A stretch of 64,000 bases of DNA from contig NZ_JAPDPD010000011.1 in assembly GCF_026283965.1 (NCBI RefSeq), positions 115,466 through 179,465 on the forward strand. The letters run 5' to 3'. Below the pieces are notes generated by a model that saw only the letters and a program-made list of their open reading frames with translations, did no database searches and was not told where the DNA came from. The first letter of the stretch is position 1. Every line of letters starts with the position of its first letter. The position numbers and the translations under genes are program-made. This DNA comes from Dyella subtropica (GTDB lineage: Bacteria > Pseudomonadota > Gammaproteobacteria > Xanthomonadales > Rhodanobacteraceae). Shown piece after piece: positions 22,687 to 32,670 of this stretch.

Positions 22687-24533
22687 GCGCGAGCACGCTG
22701 CGCATCGCCCTGGTGGGCAATCCCAATTGCGGCAAGACGGCGCTGTTCAATCAGCTCACGGGGGGGCGCCAGAAAGTGGCGAACTACGCGGGCGTGACCG
22801 TCGAGCGCAAGGAAGGCCGCTTCACCGCACCTTCGGGCCGCGTGCTACACCTGCTCGATCTGCCAGGCACCTACAGCTTCGACGCGAACAGCCCGGACGA
22901 GCAGATCACCCGCGACGTCTGCGAAGGCGTTTATCCGGGCGAGCCCGCGCCTGACCTGATCGTGTGCGTGGCCGATGCCACCAACCTGCGCCTGCATCTG
23001 CGCTTTGTGCTGGAAGTGAAGCGCCTCGGTCGTCCCGTGGTGTTGGCGCTGAACATGATGGATACCGCGCGCCGCCGCGGCATCGTGATCGATGTGCCCG
23101 AGTTGCAGCGCCGACTCGGTTTGCCGGTGGTGGAAACCGTCGCAGTGAAGCGCGGTGGCGCGAAGGCGTTGATCGAGCGCGTGGACGGCGAAGTTCCGGT
23201 GGCCGCACCGGTACAGCCGGACGATGCCGCCAGCCGCGCCGATCTGCATGCGCAGGTGCGCGAGTTGCTCGCCGCCACGGTCGTCATGCCGCGCAGTACC
23301 GATGCCATGGATGACGCGCTCGATCGCTGGGCGCTGCATCCGGTGTTTGGCCTGGGCATTCTTGCGGTGCTGATGTTCTTGATCTTCCAGGCGGTGTTCT
23401 CCTGGGCCAAGCCGCTGATGGACGGCATCCAGGCAGGCATCACGGTGCTGGGCGCGTGGATGACGCAGGCCTTGCCGGCGGAGAGCGCGCTGCACAGCCT
23501 GCTCAACGACGGCATCTTCGCCGGCCTCGGCGCGGTGCTGGTGTTTTTGCCGCAGATCCTGATCTTGTTCCTCTTCATCCTCATTCTTGAGGAGTCCGGC
23601 TATTTGCCGCGCGCGGCATTCCTGCTGGACAAGCTGATGTTCAAGGCCGGCCTCACCGGACGCGCTTTCATTCCGCTGCTGTCGAGCTTCGCCTGCGCGA
23701 TTCCCGGCATCATGGCGACGCGCAGCATTACCGATCCGCGCGATCGCCTCACCACGATTCTGGTGGCGCCGCTGATGACCTGTTCCGCGCGCCTGCCGGT
23801 GTATACGCTGTTGATCGCTGCATTCATTCCGCAGCGCACGGTGTGGGGCATCTTCAATCTGCAAGGCGTGGTGCTGTTCACGCTGTACGTGGCTGGCATC
23901 GTCAGTGCGCTCACCGTGGCCTTCGTAATCAAGCGCTTTCGCAAGGACAAGAGCGAGCACGCGCTGTTGATGGAACTCCCGTCCTACCGTTTGCCGAACG
24001 TGCGCGATGTGGCGCTGGGCTTGTGGGAGCGCGCCAAGATATTCCTGAAGCGCGTGGGCGGCATCATCCTCGCGCTCACCGTGCTGCTGTGGTTCCTGTC
24101 CAGCTTCCCGGGGGCGCCGGAGGGCGCCACCCAGCCCGCCATCAACTACAGCCTCGCTGGCCGCCTGGGGCATTTGTTGCACTACGTGTTCGCGCCGATC
24201 GGTTTCAACTGGCAGATCTGCATCGCGCTGATTCCCGGTCTCGCCGCGCGTGAAGTGGCGGTGTCCGCGCTGGGTACGGTGTATGCGATGTCCGGTGGCC
24301 ACGAAGCCGTGGCCAGCCAGCTCGGCCCGGTGATCGCTCAGCAGTGGCCGTTGGCCACCGCGCTGTCGCTGCTGGCGTGGTACGTGTTCGCGCCGCAATG
24401 CATATCGACGCTGGCGGTGATTCGTCGCGAGACGAACTCGTGGCGCAACGTAGCGATCACCGCGGGTTACCTGTTCGGCTTGGCCTACCTGGCTTCGCTG
24501 ATCGCCTATCAGATCGCCAAGGCAATGACATGA
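22683..24533 (+). CDS. feoB: Ferrous iron transporter FeoB
   Basis: A 616-residue inner-membrane ferrous iron transporter. The N-terminal GTPase domain has GNPNCGKTALFN near residue 11, DLPGTYSF near 59 and NMMD near 123. The membrane part follows with two Gate motifs (about 320-450 and 500-610), including PLLSSFACAIPGIMATR, which carries the conserved Cys-containing gate, and APIGFNWQICIALIPGLAAREV. It is shorter than the E. coli protein, as in other Xanthomonadales. Start ATG overlaps the feoA stop, and its stop overlaps the next start. Confidence 0.96.
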   Translation: MSASTLRIALVGNPNCGKTALFNQLTGGRQKVANYAGVTVERKEGRFTAPSGRVLHLLDLPGTYSFDANSPDEQITRDVCEGVYPGEPAPDLIVCVADATNLRLHLRFVLEVKRLGRPVVLALNMMDTARRRGIVIDVPELQRRLGLPVVETVAVKRGGAKALIERVDGEVPVAAPVQPDDAASRADLHAQVRELLAATVVMPRSTDAMDDALDRWALHPVFGLGILAVLMFLIFQAVFSWAKPLMDGIQAGITVLGAWMTQALPAESALHSLLNDGIFAGLGAVLVFLPQILILFLFILILEESGYLPRAAFLLDKLMFKAGLTGRAFIPLLSSFACAIPGIMATRSITDPRDRLTTILVAPLMTCSARLPVYTLLIAAFIPQRTVWGIFNLQGVVLFTLYVAGIVSALTVAFVIKRFRKDKSEHALLMELPSYRLPNVRDVALGLWERAKIFLKRVGGIILALTVLLWFLSSFPGAPEGATQPAINYSLAGRLGHLLHYVFAPIGFNWQICIALIPGLAAREVAVSALGTVYAMSGGHEAVASQLGPVIAQQWPLATALSLLAWYVFAPQCISTLAVIRRETNSWRNVAITAGYLFGLAYLASLIAYQIAKAMT

Positions 24534-24832
24534 GCACGTTCGCGCTGGTGCAAGGTGTGATCATCGGCGTGCTGGTCGCATCCAGCGCGGTGGTGGCCTT
24601 CCGCAAACTGCTACCCAGTGTGAGCACGCGCTGGATGGCCACCGCCTCGGCCACGCTCAACAAGCCGTGGCGCAAGTCGTGGCAGCGCGCGCTGGGGCGT
24701 TGGCTGCAGCCGGCAAAGGCCACCGGCAATTGCGGTGATGGCTGCGGTACCTGTGGTAGTTGCGGTCCGAAGCCGCCCGCTGCAGCGCGACCGGATGTGC
24801 AGCCTCTGGAGTTCCGCCCGCGCGTTCGTTGA
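24530..24832 (+). CDS. FeoB-associated small Cys-rich membrane protein
   Basis: A 100-residue protein with one membrane segment (about residues 5-25), a basic helical stretch, then a cysteine cluster (NCGDGCGTCGSCG, four Cys in thirteen residues) and a proline-rich tail. It resembles the FeoB-associated Cys-rich membrane proteins placed where FeoC sits in enteric bacteria. The cluster could bind iron or an Fe-S centre, which is inference. The ATG overlaps the feoB stop (ATGA), so it is translated with the transporter. Confidence 0.8.
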   Translation: MSTFALVQGVIIGVLVASSAVVAFRKLLPSVSTRWMATASATLNKPWRKSWQRALGRWLQPAKATGNCGDGCGTCGSCGPKPPAAARPDVQPLEFRPRVR

Positions 24833-24845
24833 GTGCGAGCCACTC

Positions 24846-24917
24846 TGTAGGAGCGCACCCTGTGCGCGACCAGCGCGACAAAGCATTGCCACGGTCGCGC
24901 ACAGGGTGCGCTCCTAC
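24846..24917. repeat. Inverted pair of dispersed repeats between feo and liuB
   Basis: CTGTAGGAGCGCACCCTGTGCGCGAC at the left and its reverse complement at the right, with a short spacer, fill almost the whole gap between the convergent feo operon and liuB. The pair can fold into one long hairpin and may act as a two-way terminator. Confidence 0.85.
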
Positions 24918-24922
24918 CTTTC

Positions 24923-26530
24923 TTACATGCGAAACACGCCGTAGCGCTGCGGCTCGATCGGTGCGTTCAATGACGCCGAGATCGCCAGGCCCAGTACACG
25001 TCGCGTATCGGCCGGATCGATGATGCCGTCGTCCCACAGCCGCGCGCTGGCGTAATAGGGGTGGCCCTGGTGTTCGTACTGTTCGCGGATGGGGGCCTTG
25101 AAAGCCTCTTCTTCCTCGGCGCTCCACGTCTTGCCGGCGGCTTCGATGCCGTCGCGGCGCACCGTGGCGAGCACTGATGAAGCCTGTTCGCCACCCATCA
25201 CGCTGATGCGTGCGTTTGGCCACATCCACAGGAAGCGGGCGCCGTAGGCGCGACCGCACATGGCGTAGTTGCCGGCGCCGAAGCTGCCGCCGATCACTAC
25301 GGTGAATTTCGGTACGTGCGAGCAGGCCACAGCGGTGACCATCTTCGCACCGTCTTTCGCGATGCCGGCGTTCTCGTACTTCTTGCCGACCATGAAGCCG
25401 GTGATGTTCTGCAGGAACACCAGCGGCACGTTGCGCTGATTGCACAGTTCGATGAAATGCGCGCCCTTGAGCGCGCTTTCGGCAAACAGGATGCCGTTGT
25501 TGGCGATGATGCCGACCGGGTAGCCGTGGATGTGCGCGAAGCCACAGACCAGGGTCTTGCCATAGCGCGCCTTGAACTCATGTAACTCCGAGCCGTCGAC
25601 GATGCGCGCGATCACTTCGCGGATGTCGAACGGGCGGCGGGTGTCCTGGGGGATCACGCCGTACAGTTCCTCGGCGGCGTAGCGCGGCTCGGTCGGTGCG
25701 CGCAGTGCGAGGGGGATATCTTTTTTGCGGTTGAGGCTGCCGACAATGTCGCGCGCAATGGAAAGCGCATGCGCGTCGTTTTCCGCGAAATGGTCGGCCA
25801 CGCCGGAGACGGACGTATGGACGTCCGCGCCACCCAGCGCTTCCGCATCCACGACCTCGCCGGTGGCCGCCTTCACCAGCGGCGGGCCGCCGAGAAAGAT
25901 GGTGCCTTGCTCGCGCACGATGATGGTTTCGTCGCTCATCGCGGGCACGTAGGCGCCGCCGGCGGTGCACGAACCCATCACCACGGCGATCTGCGGGATG
26001 CCGAGGCCTGACATGCGTGCCTGGTTGTAAAAGATGCGGCCGAAATGTTCCTTGTCCGGAAACACTTCGTCCTGCAGCGGAAGAAAGGCGCCGCCGGAGT
26101 CGACCAGGTAGATGCAGGGCAGGCGGTTTTCCAGCGCGACTTCTTGCGCTCGCAGGTGCTTCTTCACCGTCATGGGAAAGTAGGTGCCACCCTTCACTGT
26201 GGCGTCGTTGGCGACGACGACAACCTCGATGCCGTTGACGCGGCCTATGCCGGTGATGATGCCTGCGGCTGGTGCGGCATCGTGATACATGCCATGCGCG
26301 GCCAGTGGCGAGAGTTCGAGGAAGGGTGAGCCGGGGTCGAGCAAGGCGCGGATGCGCTCGCGTGGCAACAGCTTGCCGCGTGCGGTGTGCTTTTCGCGCG
26401 CCTTCTCGCCGCCGCCCTCGGCACTGCGCCCCAGCTCCCGATGCAGATCGTCGACCAGTCCACGCAACTGCGTGCTGCTGGCCTGGAATTCGGGCGAACG
26501 GGTATCAGTCTGCGAAGCGATGACGCTCAT
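24923..26530 (-). CDS. liuB: Methylcrotonyl-CoA carboxylase beta subunit (carboxyltransferase)
   Basis: A 535-residue acyl-CoA carboxyltransferase. [16 protein letters not shown] near residue 190 and [14 protein letters not shown] near 212 form the N-terminal crotonase half; [15 protein letters not shown] near 370 and [17 protein letters not shown] near 408 the C-terminal half. It transfers carboxyl from biotin to 3-methylcrotonyl-CoA. The start at 26530 (MSVIASQ) matches family length; the frame extends upstream without homology. It is separated from its partner liuD by about four kilobases. Confidence 0.95.
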   Translation of the reverse strand: MSVIASQTDTRSPEFQASSTQLRGLVDDLHRELGRSAEGGGEKAREKHTARGKLLPRERIRALLDPGSPFLELSPLAAHGMYHDAAPAAGIITGIGRVNGIEVVVVANDATVKGGTYFPMTVKKHLRAQEVALENRLPCIYLVDSGGAFLPLQDEVFPDKEHFGRIFYNQARMSGLGIPQIAVVMGSCTAGGAYVPAMSDETIIVREQGTIFLGGPPLVKAATGEVVDAEALGGADVHTSVSGVADHFAENDAHALSIARDIVGSLNRKKDIPLALRAPTEPRYAAEELYGVIPQDTRRPFDIREVIARIVDGSELHEFKARYGKTLVCGFAHIHGYPVGIIANNGILFAESALKGAHFIELCNQRNVPLVFLQNITGFMVGKKYENAGIAKDGAKMVTAVACSHVPKFTVVIGGSFGAGNYAMCGRAYGARFLWMWPNARISVMGGEQASSVLATVRRDGIEAAGKTWSAEEEEAFKAPIREQYEHQGHPYYASARLWDDGIIDPADTRRVLGLAISASLNAPIEPQRYGVFRM

Positions 26531-26583
26531 GGTGCCGGGCTGCCGTCGATAGGGAGTACGCGATGATAGCGGTCCAGAGGCAC

Positions 26584-26616
26584 CCTGTAGGAGCCCACCC
26601 AGTGGGCTCCTACAGG
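26584..26616. repeat. Compact palindromic copy of the dispersed repeat
   Basis: CCTGTAGGAGCCCAC followed almost at once by its reverse complement. This is the GCCCAC variant of the repeat, folded directly on itself, lying upstream of liuB. Confidence 0.85.
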
Positions 26617-26650
26617 CAGGCGGATGGAGCGGCGTGTTTTTTGACGGGCG

Positions 26651-26684
26651 AAAAAAAAACCGGCCGCACAAGGCGGCCGGTTTT
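26651..26684 (-). terminator. Strong terminator after the Ala-rich lipoprotein gene
   Basis: On the minus strand, CCGGCCGC, a five-base loop and GCGGCCGG are flanked by A4 on the left and followed by nine T residues. A textbook intrinsic terminator 20 bases past the lipoprotein stop. Confidence 0.95.
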
Positions 26685-26703
26685 AAGATACATCCGAAGG
26701 GGA

Positions 26704-27087
26704 TTAGTGACCCTTCATCGCATCCTTAGCCTTGTCTGCAGCTTCCTTGGTGGCGCCAGCAGCGTCCTTGGCAGCGTCAGCAGCCTTGCCGGCAGCGTCA
26801 GCAGCGTTGGTGGCGGCGTCCTTGGCCTGCTCCATGGCAGCAGCCGGAGCAGCAGCGGTGGAAGCCGGAGCAGCGGCCGGGGCAGCAGCGGTGGAAGCCG
26901 GTGCAGCAGCCGGAGCAGCCTGCTCGGCAGCCGGAGCCTGAGCAGCAGCCTTCTGCGCCTGGTCAGCAGCCTGCTGAGTCTGGTCAGCCGACTTCTGGGC
27001 GTCCTGCGCGGAATCCTGCGCGCCGTTGCTGCAAGCCGCCAGCAGCGCGACGAGCGCGGAGGCGAGTAGGGTACGCGTGAACTTCAT
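26704..27087 (-). CDS. Small alanine-rich lipoprotein
   Basis: A 127-residue lipoprotein with signal [19 protein letters not shown] (lipobox LAAC, Cys19). The mature part is almost entirely Ala, Gln, Lys, Asp and Pro. It has a helical [13 protein letters not shown] start, then two tandem copies of an Ala-Pro-Ser-Thr segment ([11 protein letters not shown]), then an [20 protein letters not shown] helix with heptad spacing. It resembles small Lpp-like or LEA-like envelope proteins of Xanthomonadales but I cannot assign a function. It stands alone between a strong terminator and the thiolase gene. Confidence 0.8.
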   Translation of the reverse strand: MKFTRTLLASALVALLAACSNGAQDSAQDAQKSADQTQQAADQAQKAAAQAPAAEQAAPAAAPASTAAAPAAAPASTAAAPAAAMEQAKDAATNAADAAGKAADAAKDAAGATKEAADKAKDAMKGH

Positions 27088-27233
27088 TGTTGAATCTCCT
27101 TTGCCGTGGAATGCCGTTTGGCGGGCGTATTAATAACGCGTTCGTTGAATTTGCGCCACATCTTTGTTTAACAACGCCAAGATCGGTTATCCCCCTTTCA
27201 TCGGAGGAATCGCCGACCCGGGTGAGCGGAGGA

Positions 27234-28418
27234 TCAGCCGATGAGTTCCACCGCGATGGCGGTAGCCTCGCCGCCACCGATGCACAGGGACGCCACGCCG
27301 CGCTTCAGGCCACGGACCTTCAGCGCATTGAGCAAGGTGACCACCAGGCGCGCACCGCTGGCGCCGATCGGGTGGCCGAGGGCGCAGGCGCCGCCGTTGA
27401 CGTTGAGCTTGTCGTGCGAAATGCCCAGCTCGCGCATCGGCGTCATGGCGACCACCGCGAAAGCCTCGTTGACCTCGAACAGGTCGACGTCGGCGACCGT
27501 CCAGCCGGCCTTGTCCAGCACTTTTTGGATCGCGCCGACCGGGGCGGTGGTGAACCACTCGGGCTCCTGCGAATGGGTGGCATGGGCAACGATCCGGGCC
27601 AGCGGCTGCAGGCCGCGCTTCGCGGCTTCGTCGGCCGACAGCAGCACGACCGCAGCGGCGCCGTCCGAAATGCTGGAGGAGCTGGCAGCGGTGATGGTGC
27701 CGTTGTCCTTGCGGAAGGCCGGTTTCAACGTCGGCACCTTGGCGATGTCGGAGCGGCCTGGCTGCTCGTCGGTGTCCACCTTCACTTCGCCCTTGCGGCT
27801 GGCCACGGTCACCGGAACGATCTCACCGGCGAAAGCGCCATTCTGCTGAGCGGCTTGGGCGCGCTTCACCGACTCGATGCTGTAGGCGTCCTGCTCTTCG
27901 CGGGTGAAGTGGTACTTGTCGGCGCACAGCTCGCCGAACACGCCCATCGCCTTGCCGTCGTAAGGATTGGTGAGGCCGTCCCAGGCCATGTGGTCGACCA
28001 GTTGGCCTTCGCCGTAGCGAATGCCGCCGCGGGCGTTGACCATGTGCGGGGCGTTGGTCATCGACTCCATGCCGCCAGCGACCACGATCGCGGTGGAACC
28101 GGCCTTGATGGCGTCGTGACCCAGCATGATGGCTTTCATGCCCGAGCCGCACACCTTGTTGACGGTGGTGCAGCCGGTGGCGGCGGGCAGGCCGGCCTGC
28201 AGTGCCGCCTGACGTGCCGGTGCCTGGCCGAGGTTGGCGGGCAGCACGCAGCCCATCAGCACTTCGGTGACATCCTGTGCCGCCACGCCTGCCTGTTCCA
28301 GCGCGGCGCGGATCGCCGTGGCACCCAGCGTGGGCGTAGGAACGCCGGTGAACTGGCCGAGGAAAGAGCCGATGGCGGTGCGCTTGGCACCGGCGATGAC
28401 AACACTGACGTCCGACAT
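27234..28418 (-). CDS. Acetyl-CoA C-acetyltransferase (thiolase)
   Basis: A 394-residue thiolase. NKVCGSGMKA near residue 85 holds the acyl-accepting Cys, NVNGGACALGHPIGASGAR near 340 the catalytic His, and CIGGGEA near 380 the second Cys. It interconverts acetoacetyl-CoA and two acetyl-CoA. In this place it can finish the conversion of acetoacetate (after activation) from leucine breakdown, or start polymer or fatty-acid routes; no CoA-transferase or reductase is next to it to decide. Confidence 0.93.
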   Translation of the reverse strand: MSDVSVVIAGAKRTAIGSFLGQFTGVPTPTLGATAIRAALEQAGVAAQDVTEVLMGCVLPANLGQAPARQAALQAGLPAATGCTTVNKVCGSGMKAIMLGHDAIKAGSTAIVVAGGMESMTNAPHMVNARGGIRYGEGQLVDHMAWDGLTNPYDGKAMGVFGELCADKYHFTREEQDAYSIESVKRAQAAQQNGAFAGEIVPVTVASRKGEVKVDTDEQPGRSDIAKVPTLKPAFRKDNGTITAASSSSISDGAAAVVLLSADEAAKRGLQPLARIVAHATHSQEPEWFTTAPVGAIQKVLDKAGWTVADVDLFEVNEAFAVVAMTPMRELGISHDKLNVNGGACALGHPIGASGARLVVTLLNALKVRGLKRGVASLCIGGGEATAIAVELIG

Positions 28419-28646
28419 GGGGATCTCCGCAAGGACTGATGTGGGCGCATGCGCCCGTTAGCTAATTCGGGAATTATCGCAGCCGCTTACCACTATCGGC
28501 AAACCTCTGGCAGCACGGTGATTTATCACAGGCCGCGCTACAGGATGGGGCGTATTTAGTTACGTCGATGTTGTGTCAACATGGACAAAGTCGGTGTGAT
28601 TTTTCGGTGCGCCCGCAGGTGCGCCCGACATAGGGAGGCAGGGGTG

Positions 28647-31451
28647 ATGACTACGGGGATGAAGTTTCCGAGGCGCCGAGAGGCGGTGGTTTCGATCATC
28701 ATGGCGCTTGGTCTTAGCGCCTGCGGCGGCGGTGGCGGCGGCAGCAATGTCCGGCCCGCGCCTGCGCCCCCTCCCGCACCGCCTGCCACCACGTCGGCTC
28801 AGCCGCCGTTCGATGCACAGCTCGGAATCACCAACACCTATGCCGCGCACAGCCAGGGCTACACCGGTCAGGGCGTGACGATCGGCGTGGTGGACAGCGG
28901 CATCATGCGCAATCACCCCGCGCTGACCGGGCGGGTGCTGAAGGAATTGATCTATGTCGATCCGACCACCAACAACACGGCGATCGACGACGTGGTGGGT
29001 CATGGCACCTGGGTCTCGCAAATTGCCGCGGGGCAAAGCTTTGCCCAATTCCCCGGTGGCATAGCGCCGGGTGCGAATCTCATTTCGGCGCGCATCATCA
29101 GCGACACAGCGCCCAAGGATGACGGCTCCGGCCAGGGCAACCAGGTCACCACCGCCGACCCGCTCGGTGCGATCAACGACGACTTGATCGCCAACGGCGT
29201 CAAGGTGATGAACAACTCCTGGGGCGGTTTGTACTGGAGCGCGACGGCCACTGCGACAACGCAGAGCTTCCACGACGCCTACAGCAAATTCATCAACACC
29301 TGGGGCGGCTTGGTAGTGTTTGCCGCCGGCAACGATGCCAAGCCCAACCCGAGCGATGTAGCGGCGCTGCCGAACCGCGCACCGGACCTCACCCACGGCT
29401 GGCTGGCGGTGGTGGCGGTGGATAGCAACCATCCGACCCAGCTCGCGAGTTATTCCAATGCCTGTGGCGTGGCGATGAATTACTGCCTGGCGGCACCCGG
29501 CGACGTCATCGTCAGCGGCAAAGACGACACCGCGACCAATGCCAGCTACTGGGTGGTGAAAGGCACTTCGTTTGCGGCACCCCAGGTCTCCGGCGCCGCG
29601 GCCCTGGTGTGGCAGGCGTACCCGTATTTCAGCAACGACCTGGTGCGGCAGACCCTGCTCGGCACGGCAACGGATATTGGCGCCCCAGGGCCGGACCCGG
29701 TGTTCGGTTACGGCCTGCTCAACGTCGGCAAAGCAGTGAACGGACCGGCGAAGTTCGATTGGGGCGACGTCACCGTGAACTTCAGCGGTAGCTCCAGCTG
29801 GAACAACGCGATATCCGGTGCTGGCGGCCTGATCAAGCAGGGCAGCGGCACGCTCGCCCTGACCCAGCCGGCCAGCTTCACTGGCCTGACCCAGGTGCAG
29901 GGCGGCATGCTGACGGCCAAGGCGCTGGCGTCGAGCGTGAATATCGGTGCGCAAGGCGTGTTGAGCGATACGCCTTCCATTGGCGGCAGCATCAGCAATG
30001 CCGGCGTGCTGACGGTGCGTGGCGGCGACGTCACCGTCGGCGGCAATTACAACCAGAACGGCGCCGGCCGGCTGGCCCTGGAATTGGGCTCCGCTTTGCG
30101 GGTGACGGGCGCGGCCAGTTTGACCGGCGGCGACCTTTACGTGATCGGCGCGGGCTCGGGTTACCAAGTGAATTCGCACACCAACGTGCTGACCACCAAT
30201 GGCGGTCTCACCGGCACGTTCTCGGCCTTGAACGAGGCCTCCAACGTGCTCCTCACCGCATCGCTCAACTATGACGCCAGCAGCGCGTGGCTCAACGTGC
30301 AGCAAGTACAAGTGACGGCGGTGCAGGGCATGAGCTACACCGCCGCCTCCATGGGCGCAGCGCAGCGTGTCGGCAGCGCGTTCGGCCAGATCAATACACA
30401 ACTGACGCAAGGTTCCGTTGGCGGCAGCGGCCAACCGGTACCGGCGGGCTTTATCGAAGGAGCCGCAAAGTTGCAGCAGTCCGCCAGCGTGGCGGCTGCG
30501 CAGCAATCGCTCGAGAGCCTGTCCGGGCAGCTGCATGCCGCCAGTGCAGCGATGACCTTGCAGGCGATCGACGCCGGCACGCGTACCTTGTCGGACCGTT
30601 TCGATCAGTTGCTCGACGCACCCGCCGGTGGCGGCTGGGCGCAAAATCTTGGCTACCGGGGTTCGATGGCGCGTGGCGGGTATGGCAACGTCGGTCTCGA
30701 TCTCAGCGGCTGGATGGTCGGCCAGGACCATCGTTTTGGCAGCGACGGTGTCGCCGGCTTCGCGCTCAGCCAGGCGCAAGGACTTGGGCGTCTGGCCGAT
30801 AGCGCGGATCAGGGGCGCAGCCATGCCGTCGAAGGCATGCTGTACGGCGGCATGGTCCGCAGCGCCTGGTATGCGATGGGCCGCATCGGGCTCGGCGATT
30901 ATCAGGAGAACATGCGGCGCTATCTGCAATTGGGCAGCGCATCGGCCGGTGTCAGCAGCGACAGCCGGGGCCGTTATGGCGTGGCCTATGGCGAAAGCGG
31001 CTATCGCCTGTCACTCAGCGGCTGGCAGCTGATTCCCTACCTGAACCTGCAATACACCCGCATCCAGCGCAATGGCTTCAATGAGCTGGGCGCGGATGGC
31101 TTTGGCCTGAAGGCCGGCGCCCAGACGATCGAGCGCTGGCAGGCCGGCGCGGGCCTGCGTGCGTCGCAGCGTTGGACGCTGGCAAGCGGGGGCAGCATCG
31201 GCCTGCAGGGGCGGTTGTTGTGGCAGCAGGCGTTCGCGACACGCGGCGATGTGTTCAATGCGAGCTTCAGCGGGTTGAACCAATGGGCACCGCTGGGCGG
31301 TATCGGTCTGGCGCGGTATGTGGGGATGGCCGGGTTGGCGATGGATTGGCGTTTTTCGCCGCGGGCCAGTCTGCAGCTCGGCTATGACCAGTATTTTGGG
31401 CAGCGCGACCAGGCGAAGATGGCGACGTTGGCGTATCAGTACAGTTGGTGA
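28647..31451 (+). CDS. Autotransporter subtilisin-like serine protease with a lipobox
   Basis: A 934-residue type Va autotransporter. It begins with a basic start, a hydrophobic segment and a lipobox (LSAC, Cys26) followed by six glycines and a Pro/Ala linker. The S8 protease domain has the triad in order: GVVDSGI (Asp near 84), VGHGTW (His near 119) and GTSFAAP (Ser near 308). A passenger-associated repeat follows (near 390-430), then a C-terminal 12-strand beta-barrel domain (about 660-934) ending AYQYSW. The ATG at 28647 has AGGGAGGC before it. A lipid-modified N-terminus on an autotransporter would keep the passenger tied to the membrane, which is unusual. Confidence 0.88.
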   Translation: MTTGMKFPRRREAVVSIIMALGLSACGGGGGGSNVRPAPAPPPAPPATTSAQPPFDAQLGITNTYAAHSQGYTGQGVTIGVVDSGIMRNHPALTGRVLKELIYVDPTTNNTAIDDVVGHGTWVSQIAAGQSFAQFPGGIAPGANLISARIISDTAPKDDGSGQGNQVTTADPLGAINDDLIANGVKVMNNSWGGLYWSATATATTQSFHDAYSKFINTWGGLVVFAAGNDAKPNPSDVAALPNRAPDLTHGWLAVVAVDSNHPTQLASYSNACGVAMNYCLAAPGDVIVSGKDDTATNASYWVVKGTSFAAPQVSGAAALVWQAYPYFSNDLVRQTLLGTATDIGAPGPDPVFGYGLLNVGKAVNGPAKFDWGDVTVNFSGSSSWNNAISGAGGLIKQGSGTLALTQPASFTGLTQVQGGMLTAKALASSVNIGAQGVLSDTPSIGGSISNAGVLTVRGGDVTVGGNYNQNGAGRLALELGSALRVTGAASLTGGDLYVIGAGSGYQVNSHTNVLTTNGGLTGTFSALNEASNVLLTASLNYDASSAWLNVQQVQVTAVQGMSYTAASMGAAQRVGSAFGQINTQLTQGSVGGSGQPVPAGFIEGAAKLQQSASVAAAQQSLESLSGQLHAASAAMTLQAIDAGTRTLSDRFDQLLDAPAGGGWAQNLGYRGSMARGGYGNVGLDLSGWMVGQDHRFGSDGVAGFALSQAQGLGRLADSADQGRSHAVEGMLYGGMVRSAWYAMGRIGLGDYQENMRRYLQLGSASAGVSSDSRGRYGVAYGESGYRLSLSGWQLIPYLNLQYTRIQRNGFNELGADGFGLKAGAQTIERWQAGAGLRASQRWTLASGGSIGLQGRLLWQQAFATRGDVFNASFSGLNQWAPLGGIGLARYVGMAGLAMDWRFSPRASLQLGYDQYFGQRDQAKMATLAYQYSW

Positions 31452-31512
31452 GGTGAGCTTGCGGCACGTGCTCACCCCCTCACGCCTTTGCTTCCTTACC
31501 CCTCACTGCCCT

Positions 31513-32670
31513 TTACGACTTGCCGTGGAACAGCTCGCGGCCGATCAGCATGCGGCGGATCTCGTTGGTGCCGGCGCCGATTTCGTAGAGTTTGGCGTCG
31601 CGTAGCAAGCGGCCGGCGGGGAATTCGTTGATGTAGCCGTTGCCGCCCAGCGCCTGGATGGCTTCCAGTGTCACCTTTACGGCGTTTTGCGAGGCGTTGA
31701 GCAGGCAGGCGGCCGGGTCGATGCGGGATTTGGAGCCGCTGTCGAACTGCTGCGCCACCATGTAGGCGAAACCGCGCGATGACTGCAGCGCGGTGTACAT
31801 GTCGGCGATCTTGGCCTGCATCATGCCGAAGGTGCCGATCGGCGCGTTGAACTGTTTGCGCTCGCGCACGTAGGGCAGGGTGAGGTCCATCGCGGCCTGC
31901 ATCAGGCCGATGGGGCCGCCGGAGAGCACCAGGCGCTCGGTGTCGAGGCCACCCATCAGCACGCGGACGCCTTCGTCGACTTCGCCGACGATGTTCTCGT
32001 GCGGGATTTCGCAATCCTCAAACACCAGCTCGCAGGTGTTCGAGCCGCGCATGCCGAGCTTGTCCAGCTTCTGCGCAGTACTGAAACCCTTCATGCCCTT
32101 CTCGACGATGAAGGCGGTCATGCAGCGGCTGCCGGCGACACGCGGCGCGGTGCGCATGTACACCAATAGGACATCGGCATCCGGGCCATTGGTGATCCAC
32201 ATCTTGGAGCCGTTGGCGACCCAGACTTCGCCTTTCTTCTCGGCCTTGCAGCTCATCGAGCCGACCACGTCGGAACCGGCGCCCGGTTCGCTCATCGCCA
32301 GCGCGCCGACGTATTCGCCGGAACACAGCTTGGGAATGTACTTGAGCCGCTGCGCCTCGGTGCCGTTGTGGAAGATGTTCTGAACGCACAGATTGGAGTG
32401 CGCGCCATAGGACAGGCCCACCGAGCCGGAGGCGCGCGAGATTTCCTCCATCGCCACCATGTGGGCGAGAAAGCCCATGCCGCTGCCGCCGTAAGCTTCG
32501 GGAATGGTTACGCCGAGCAGGCCCATGTCACCGAATTTGCGCCACAGGTCGGCCGGGAACACGTTGTCGTGGTCGATCTGCGTGGCGCGCGGTGCGATCT
32601 CTTTTTCCGCGAAGGCGTGAACGCTTTCGCGTAGCAGATCGATCTCTTCACCGAGGGGGAACGGGCGCAT
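31513..32670 (-). CDS. liuA: Isovaleryl-CoA dehydrogenase
   Basis: A 385-residue acyl-CoA dehydrogenase. [10 protein letters not shown] near residue 135 is the FAD/substrate signature and [19 protein letters not shown] at the C-terminus is the family end motif. In the liu pathway it oxidises isovaleryl-CoA to 3-methylcrotonyl-CoA, passing electrons to ETF. High similarity of [17 protein letters not shown] to isovaleryl-CoA dehydrogenases supports this assignment over short-chain forms. It is split from the other liu genes by the autotransporter gene and read on its own. Confidence 0.92.
   Translation of the reverse strand: MRPFPLGEEIDLLRESVHAFAEKEIAPRATQIDHDNVFPADLWRKFGDMGLLGVTIPEAYGGSGMGFLAHMVAMEEISRASGSVGLSYGAHSNLCVQNIFHNGTEAQRLKYIPKLCSGEYVGALAMSEPGAGSDVVGSMSCKAEKKGEVWVANGSKMWITNGPDADVLLVYMRTAPRVAGSRCMTAFIVEKGMKGFSTAQKLDKLGMRGSNTCELVFEDCEIPHENIVGEVDEGVRVLMGGLDTERLVLSGGPIGLMQAAMDLTLPYVRERKQFNAPIGTFGMMQAKIADMYTALQSSRGFAYMVAQQFDSGSKSRIDPAACLLNASQNAVKVTLEAIQALGGNGYINEFPAGRLLRDAKLYEIGAGTNEIRRMLIGRELFHGKS

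Noticed and set aside
22845..24398. A 517-residue frame on the - strand over feoB
   Set aside because: Antisense to feoB; Arg/Gln/His-rich with no domain.
27087..28439. A 450-residue frame on the + strand over the thiolase
   Set aside because: The thiolase on the other strand has all catalytic motifs; this frame is its shadow.
28560..30929. A 789-residue open frame on the - strand
   Set aside because: Antisense to the autotransporter, whose protease triad and barrel are intact. His/Arg-rich translation typical of a shadow.
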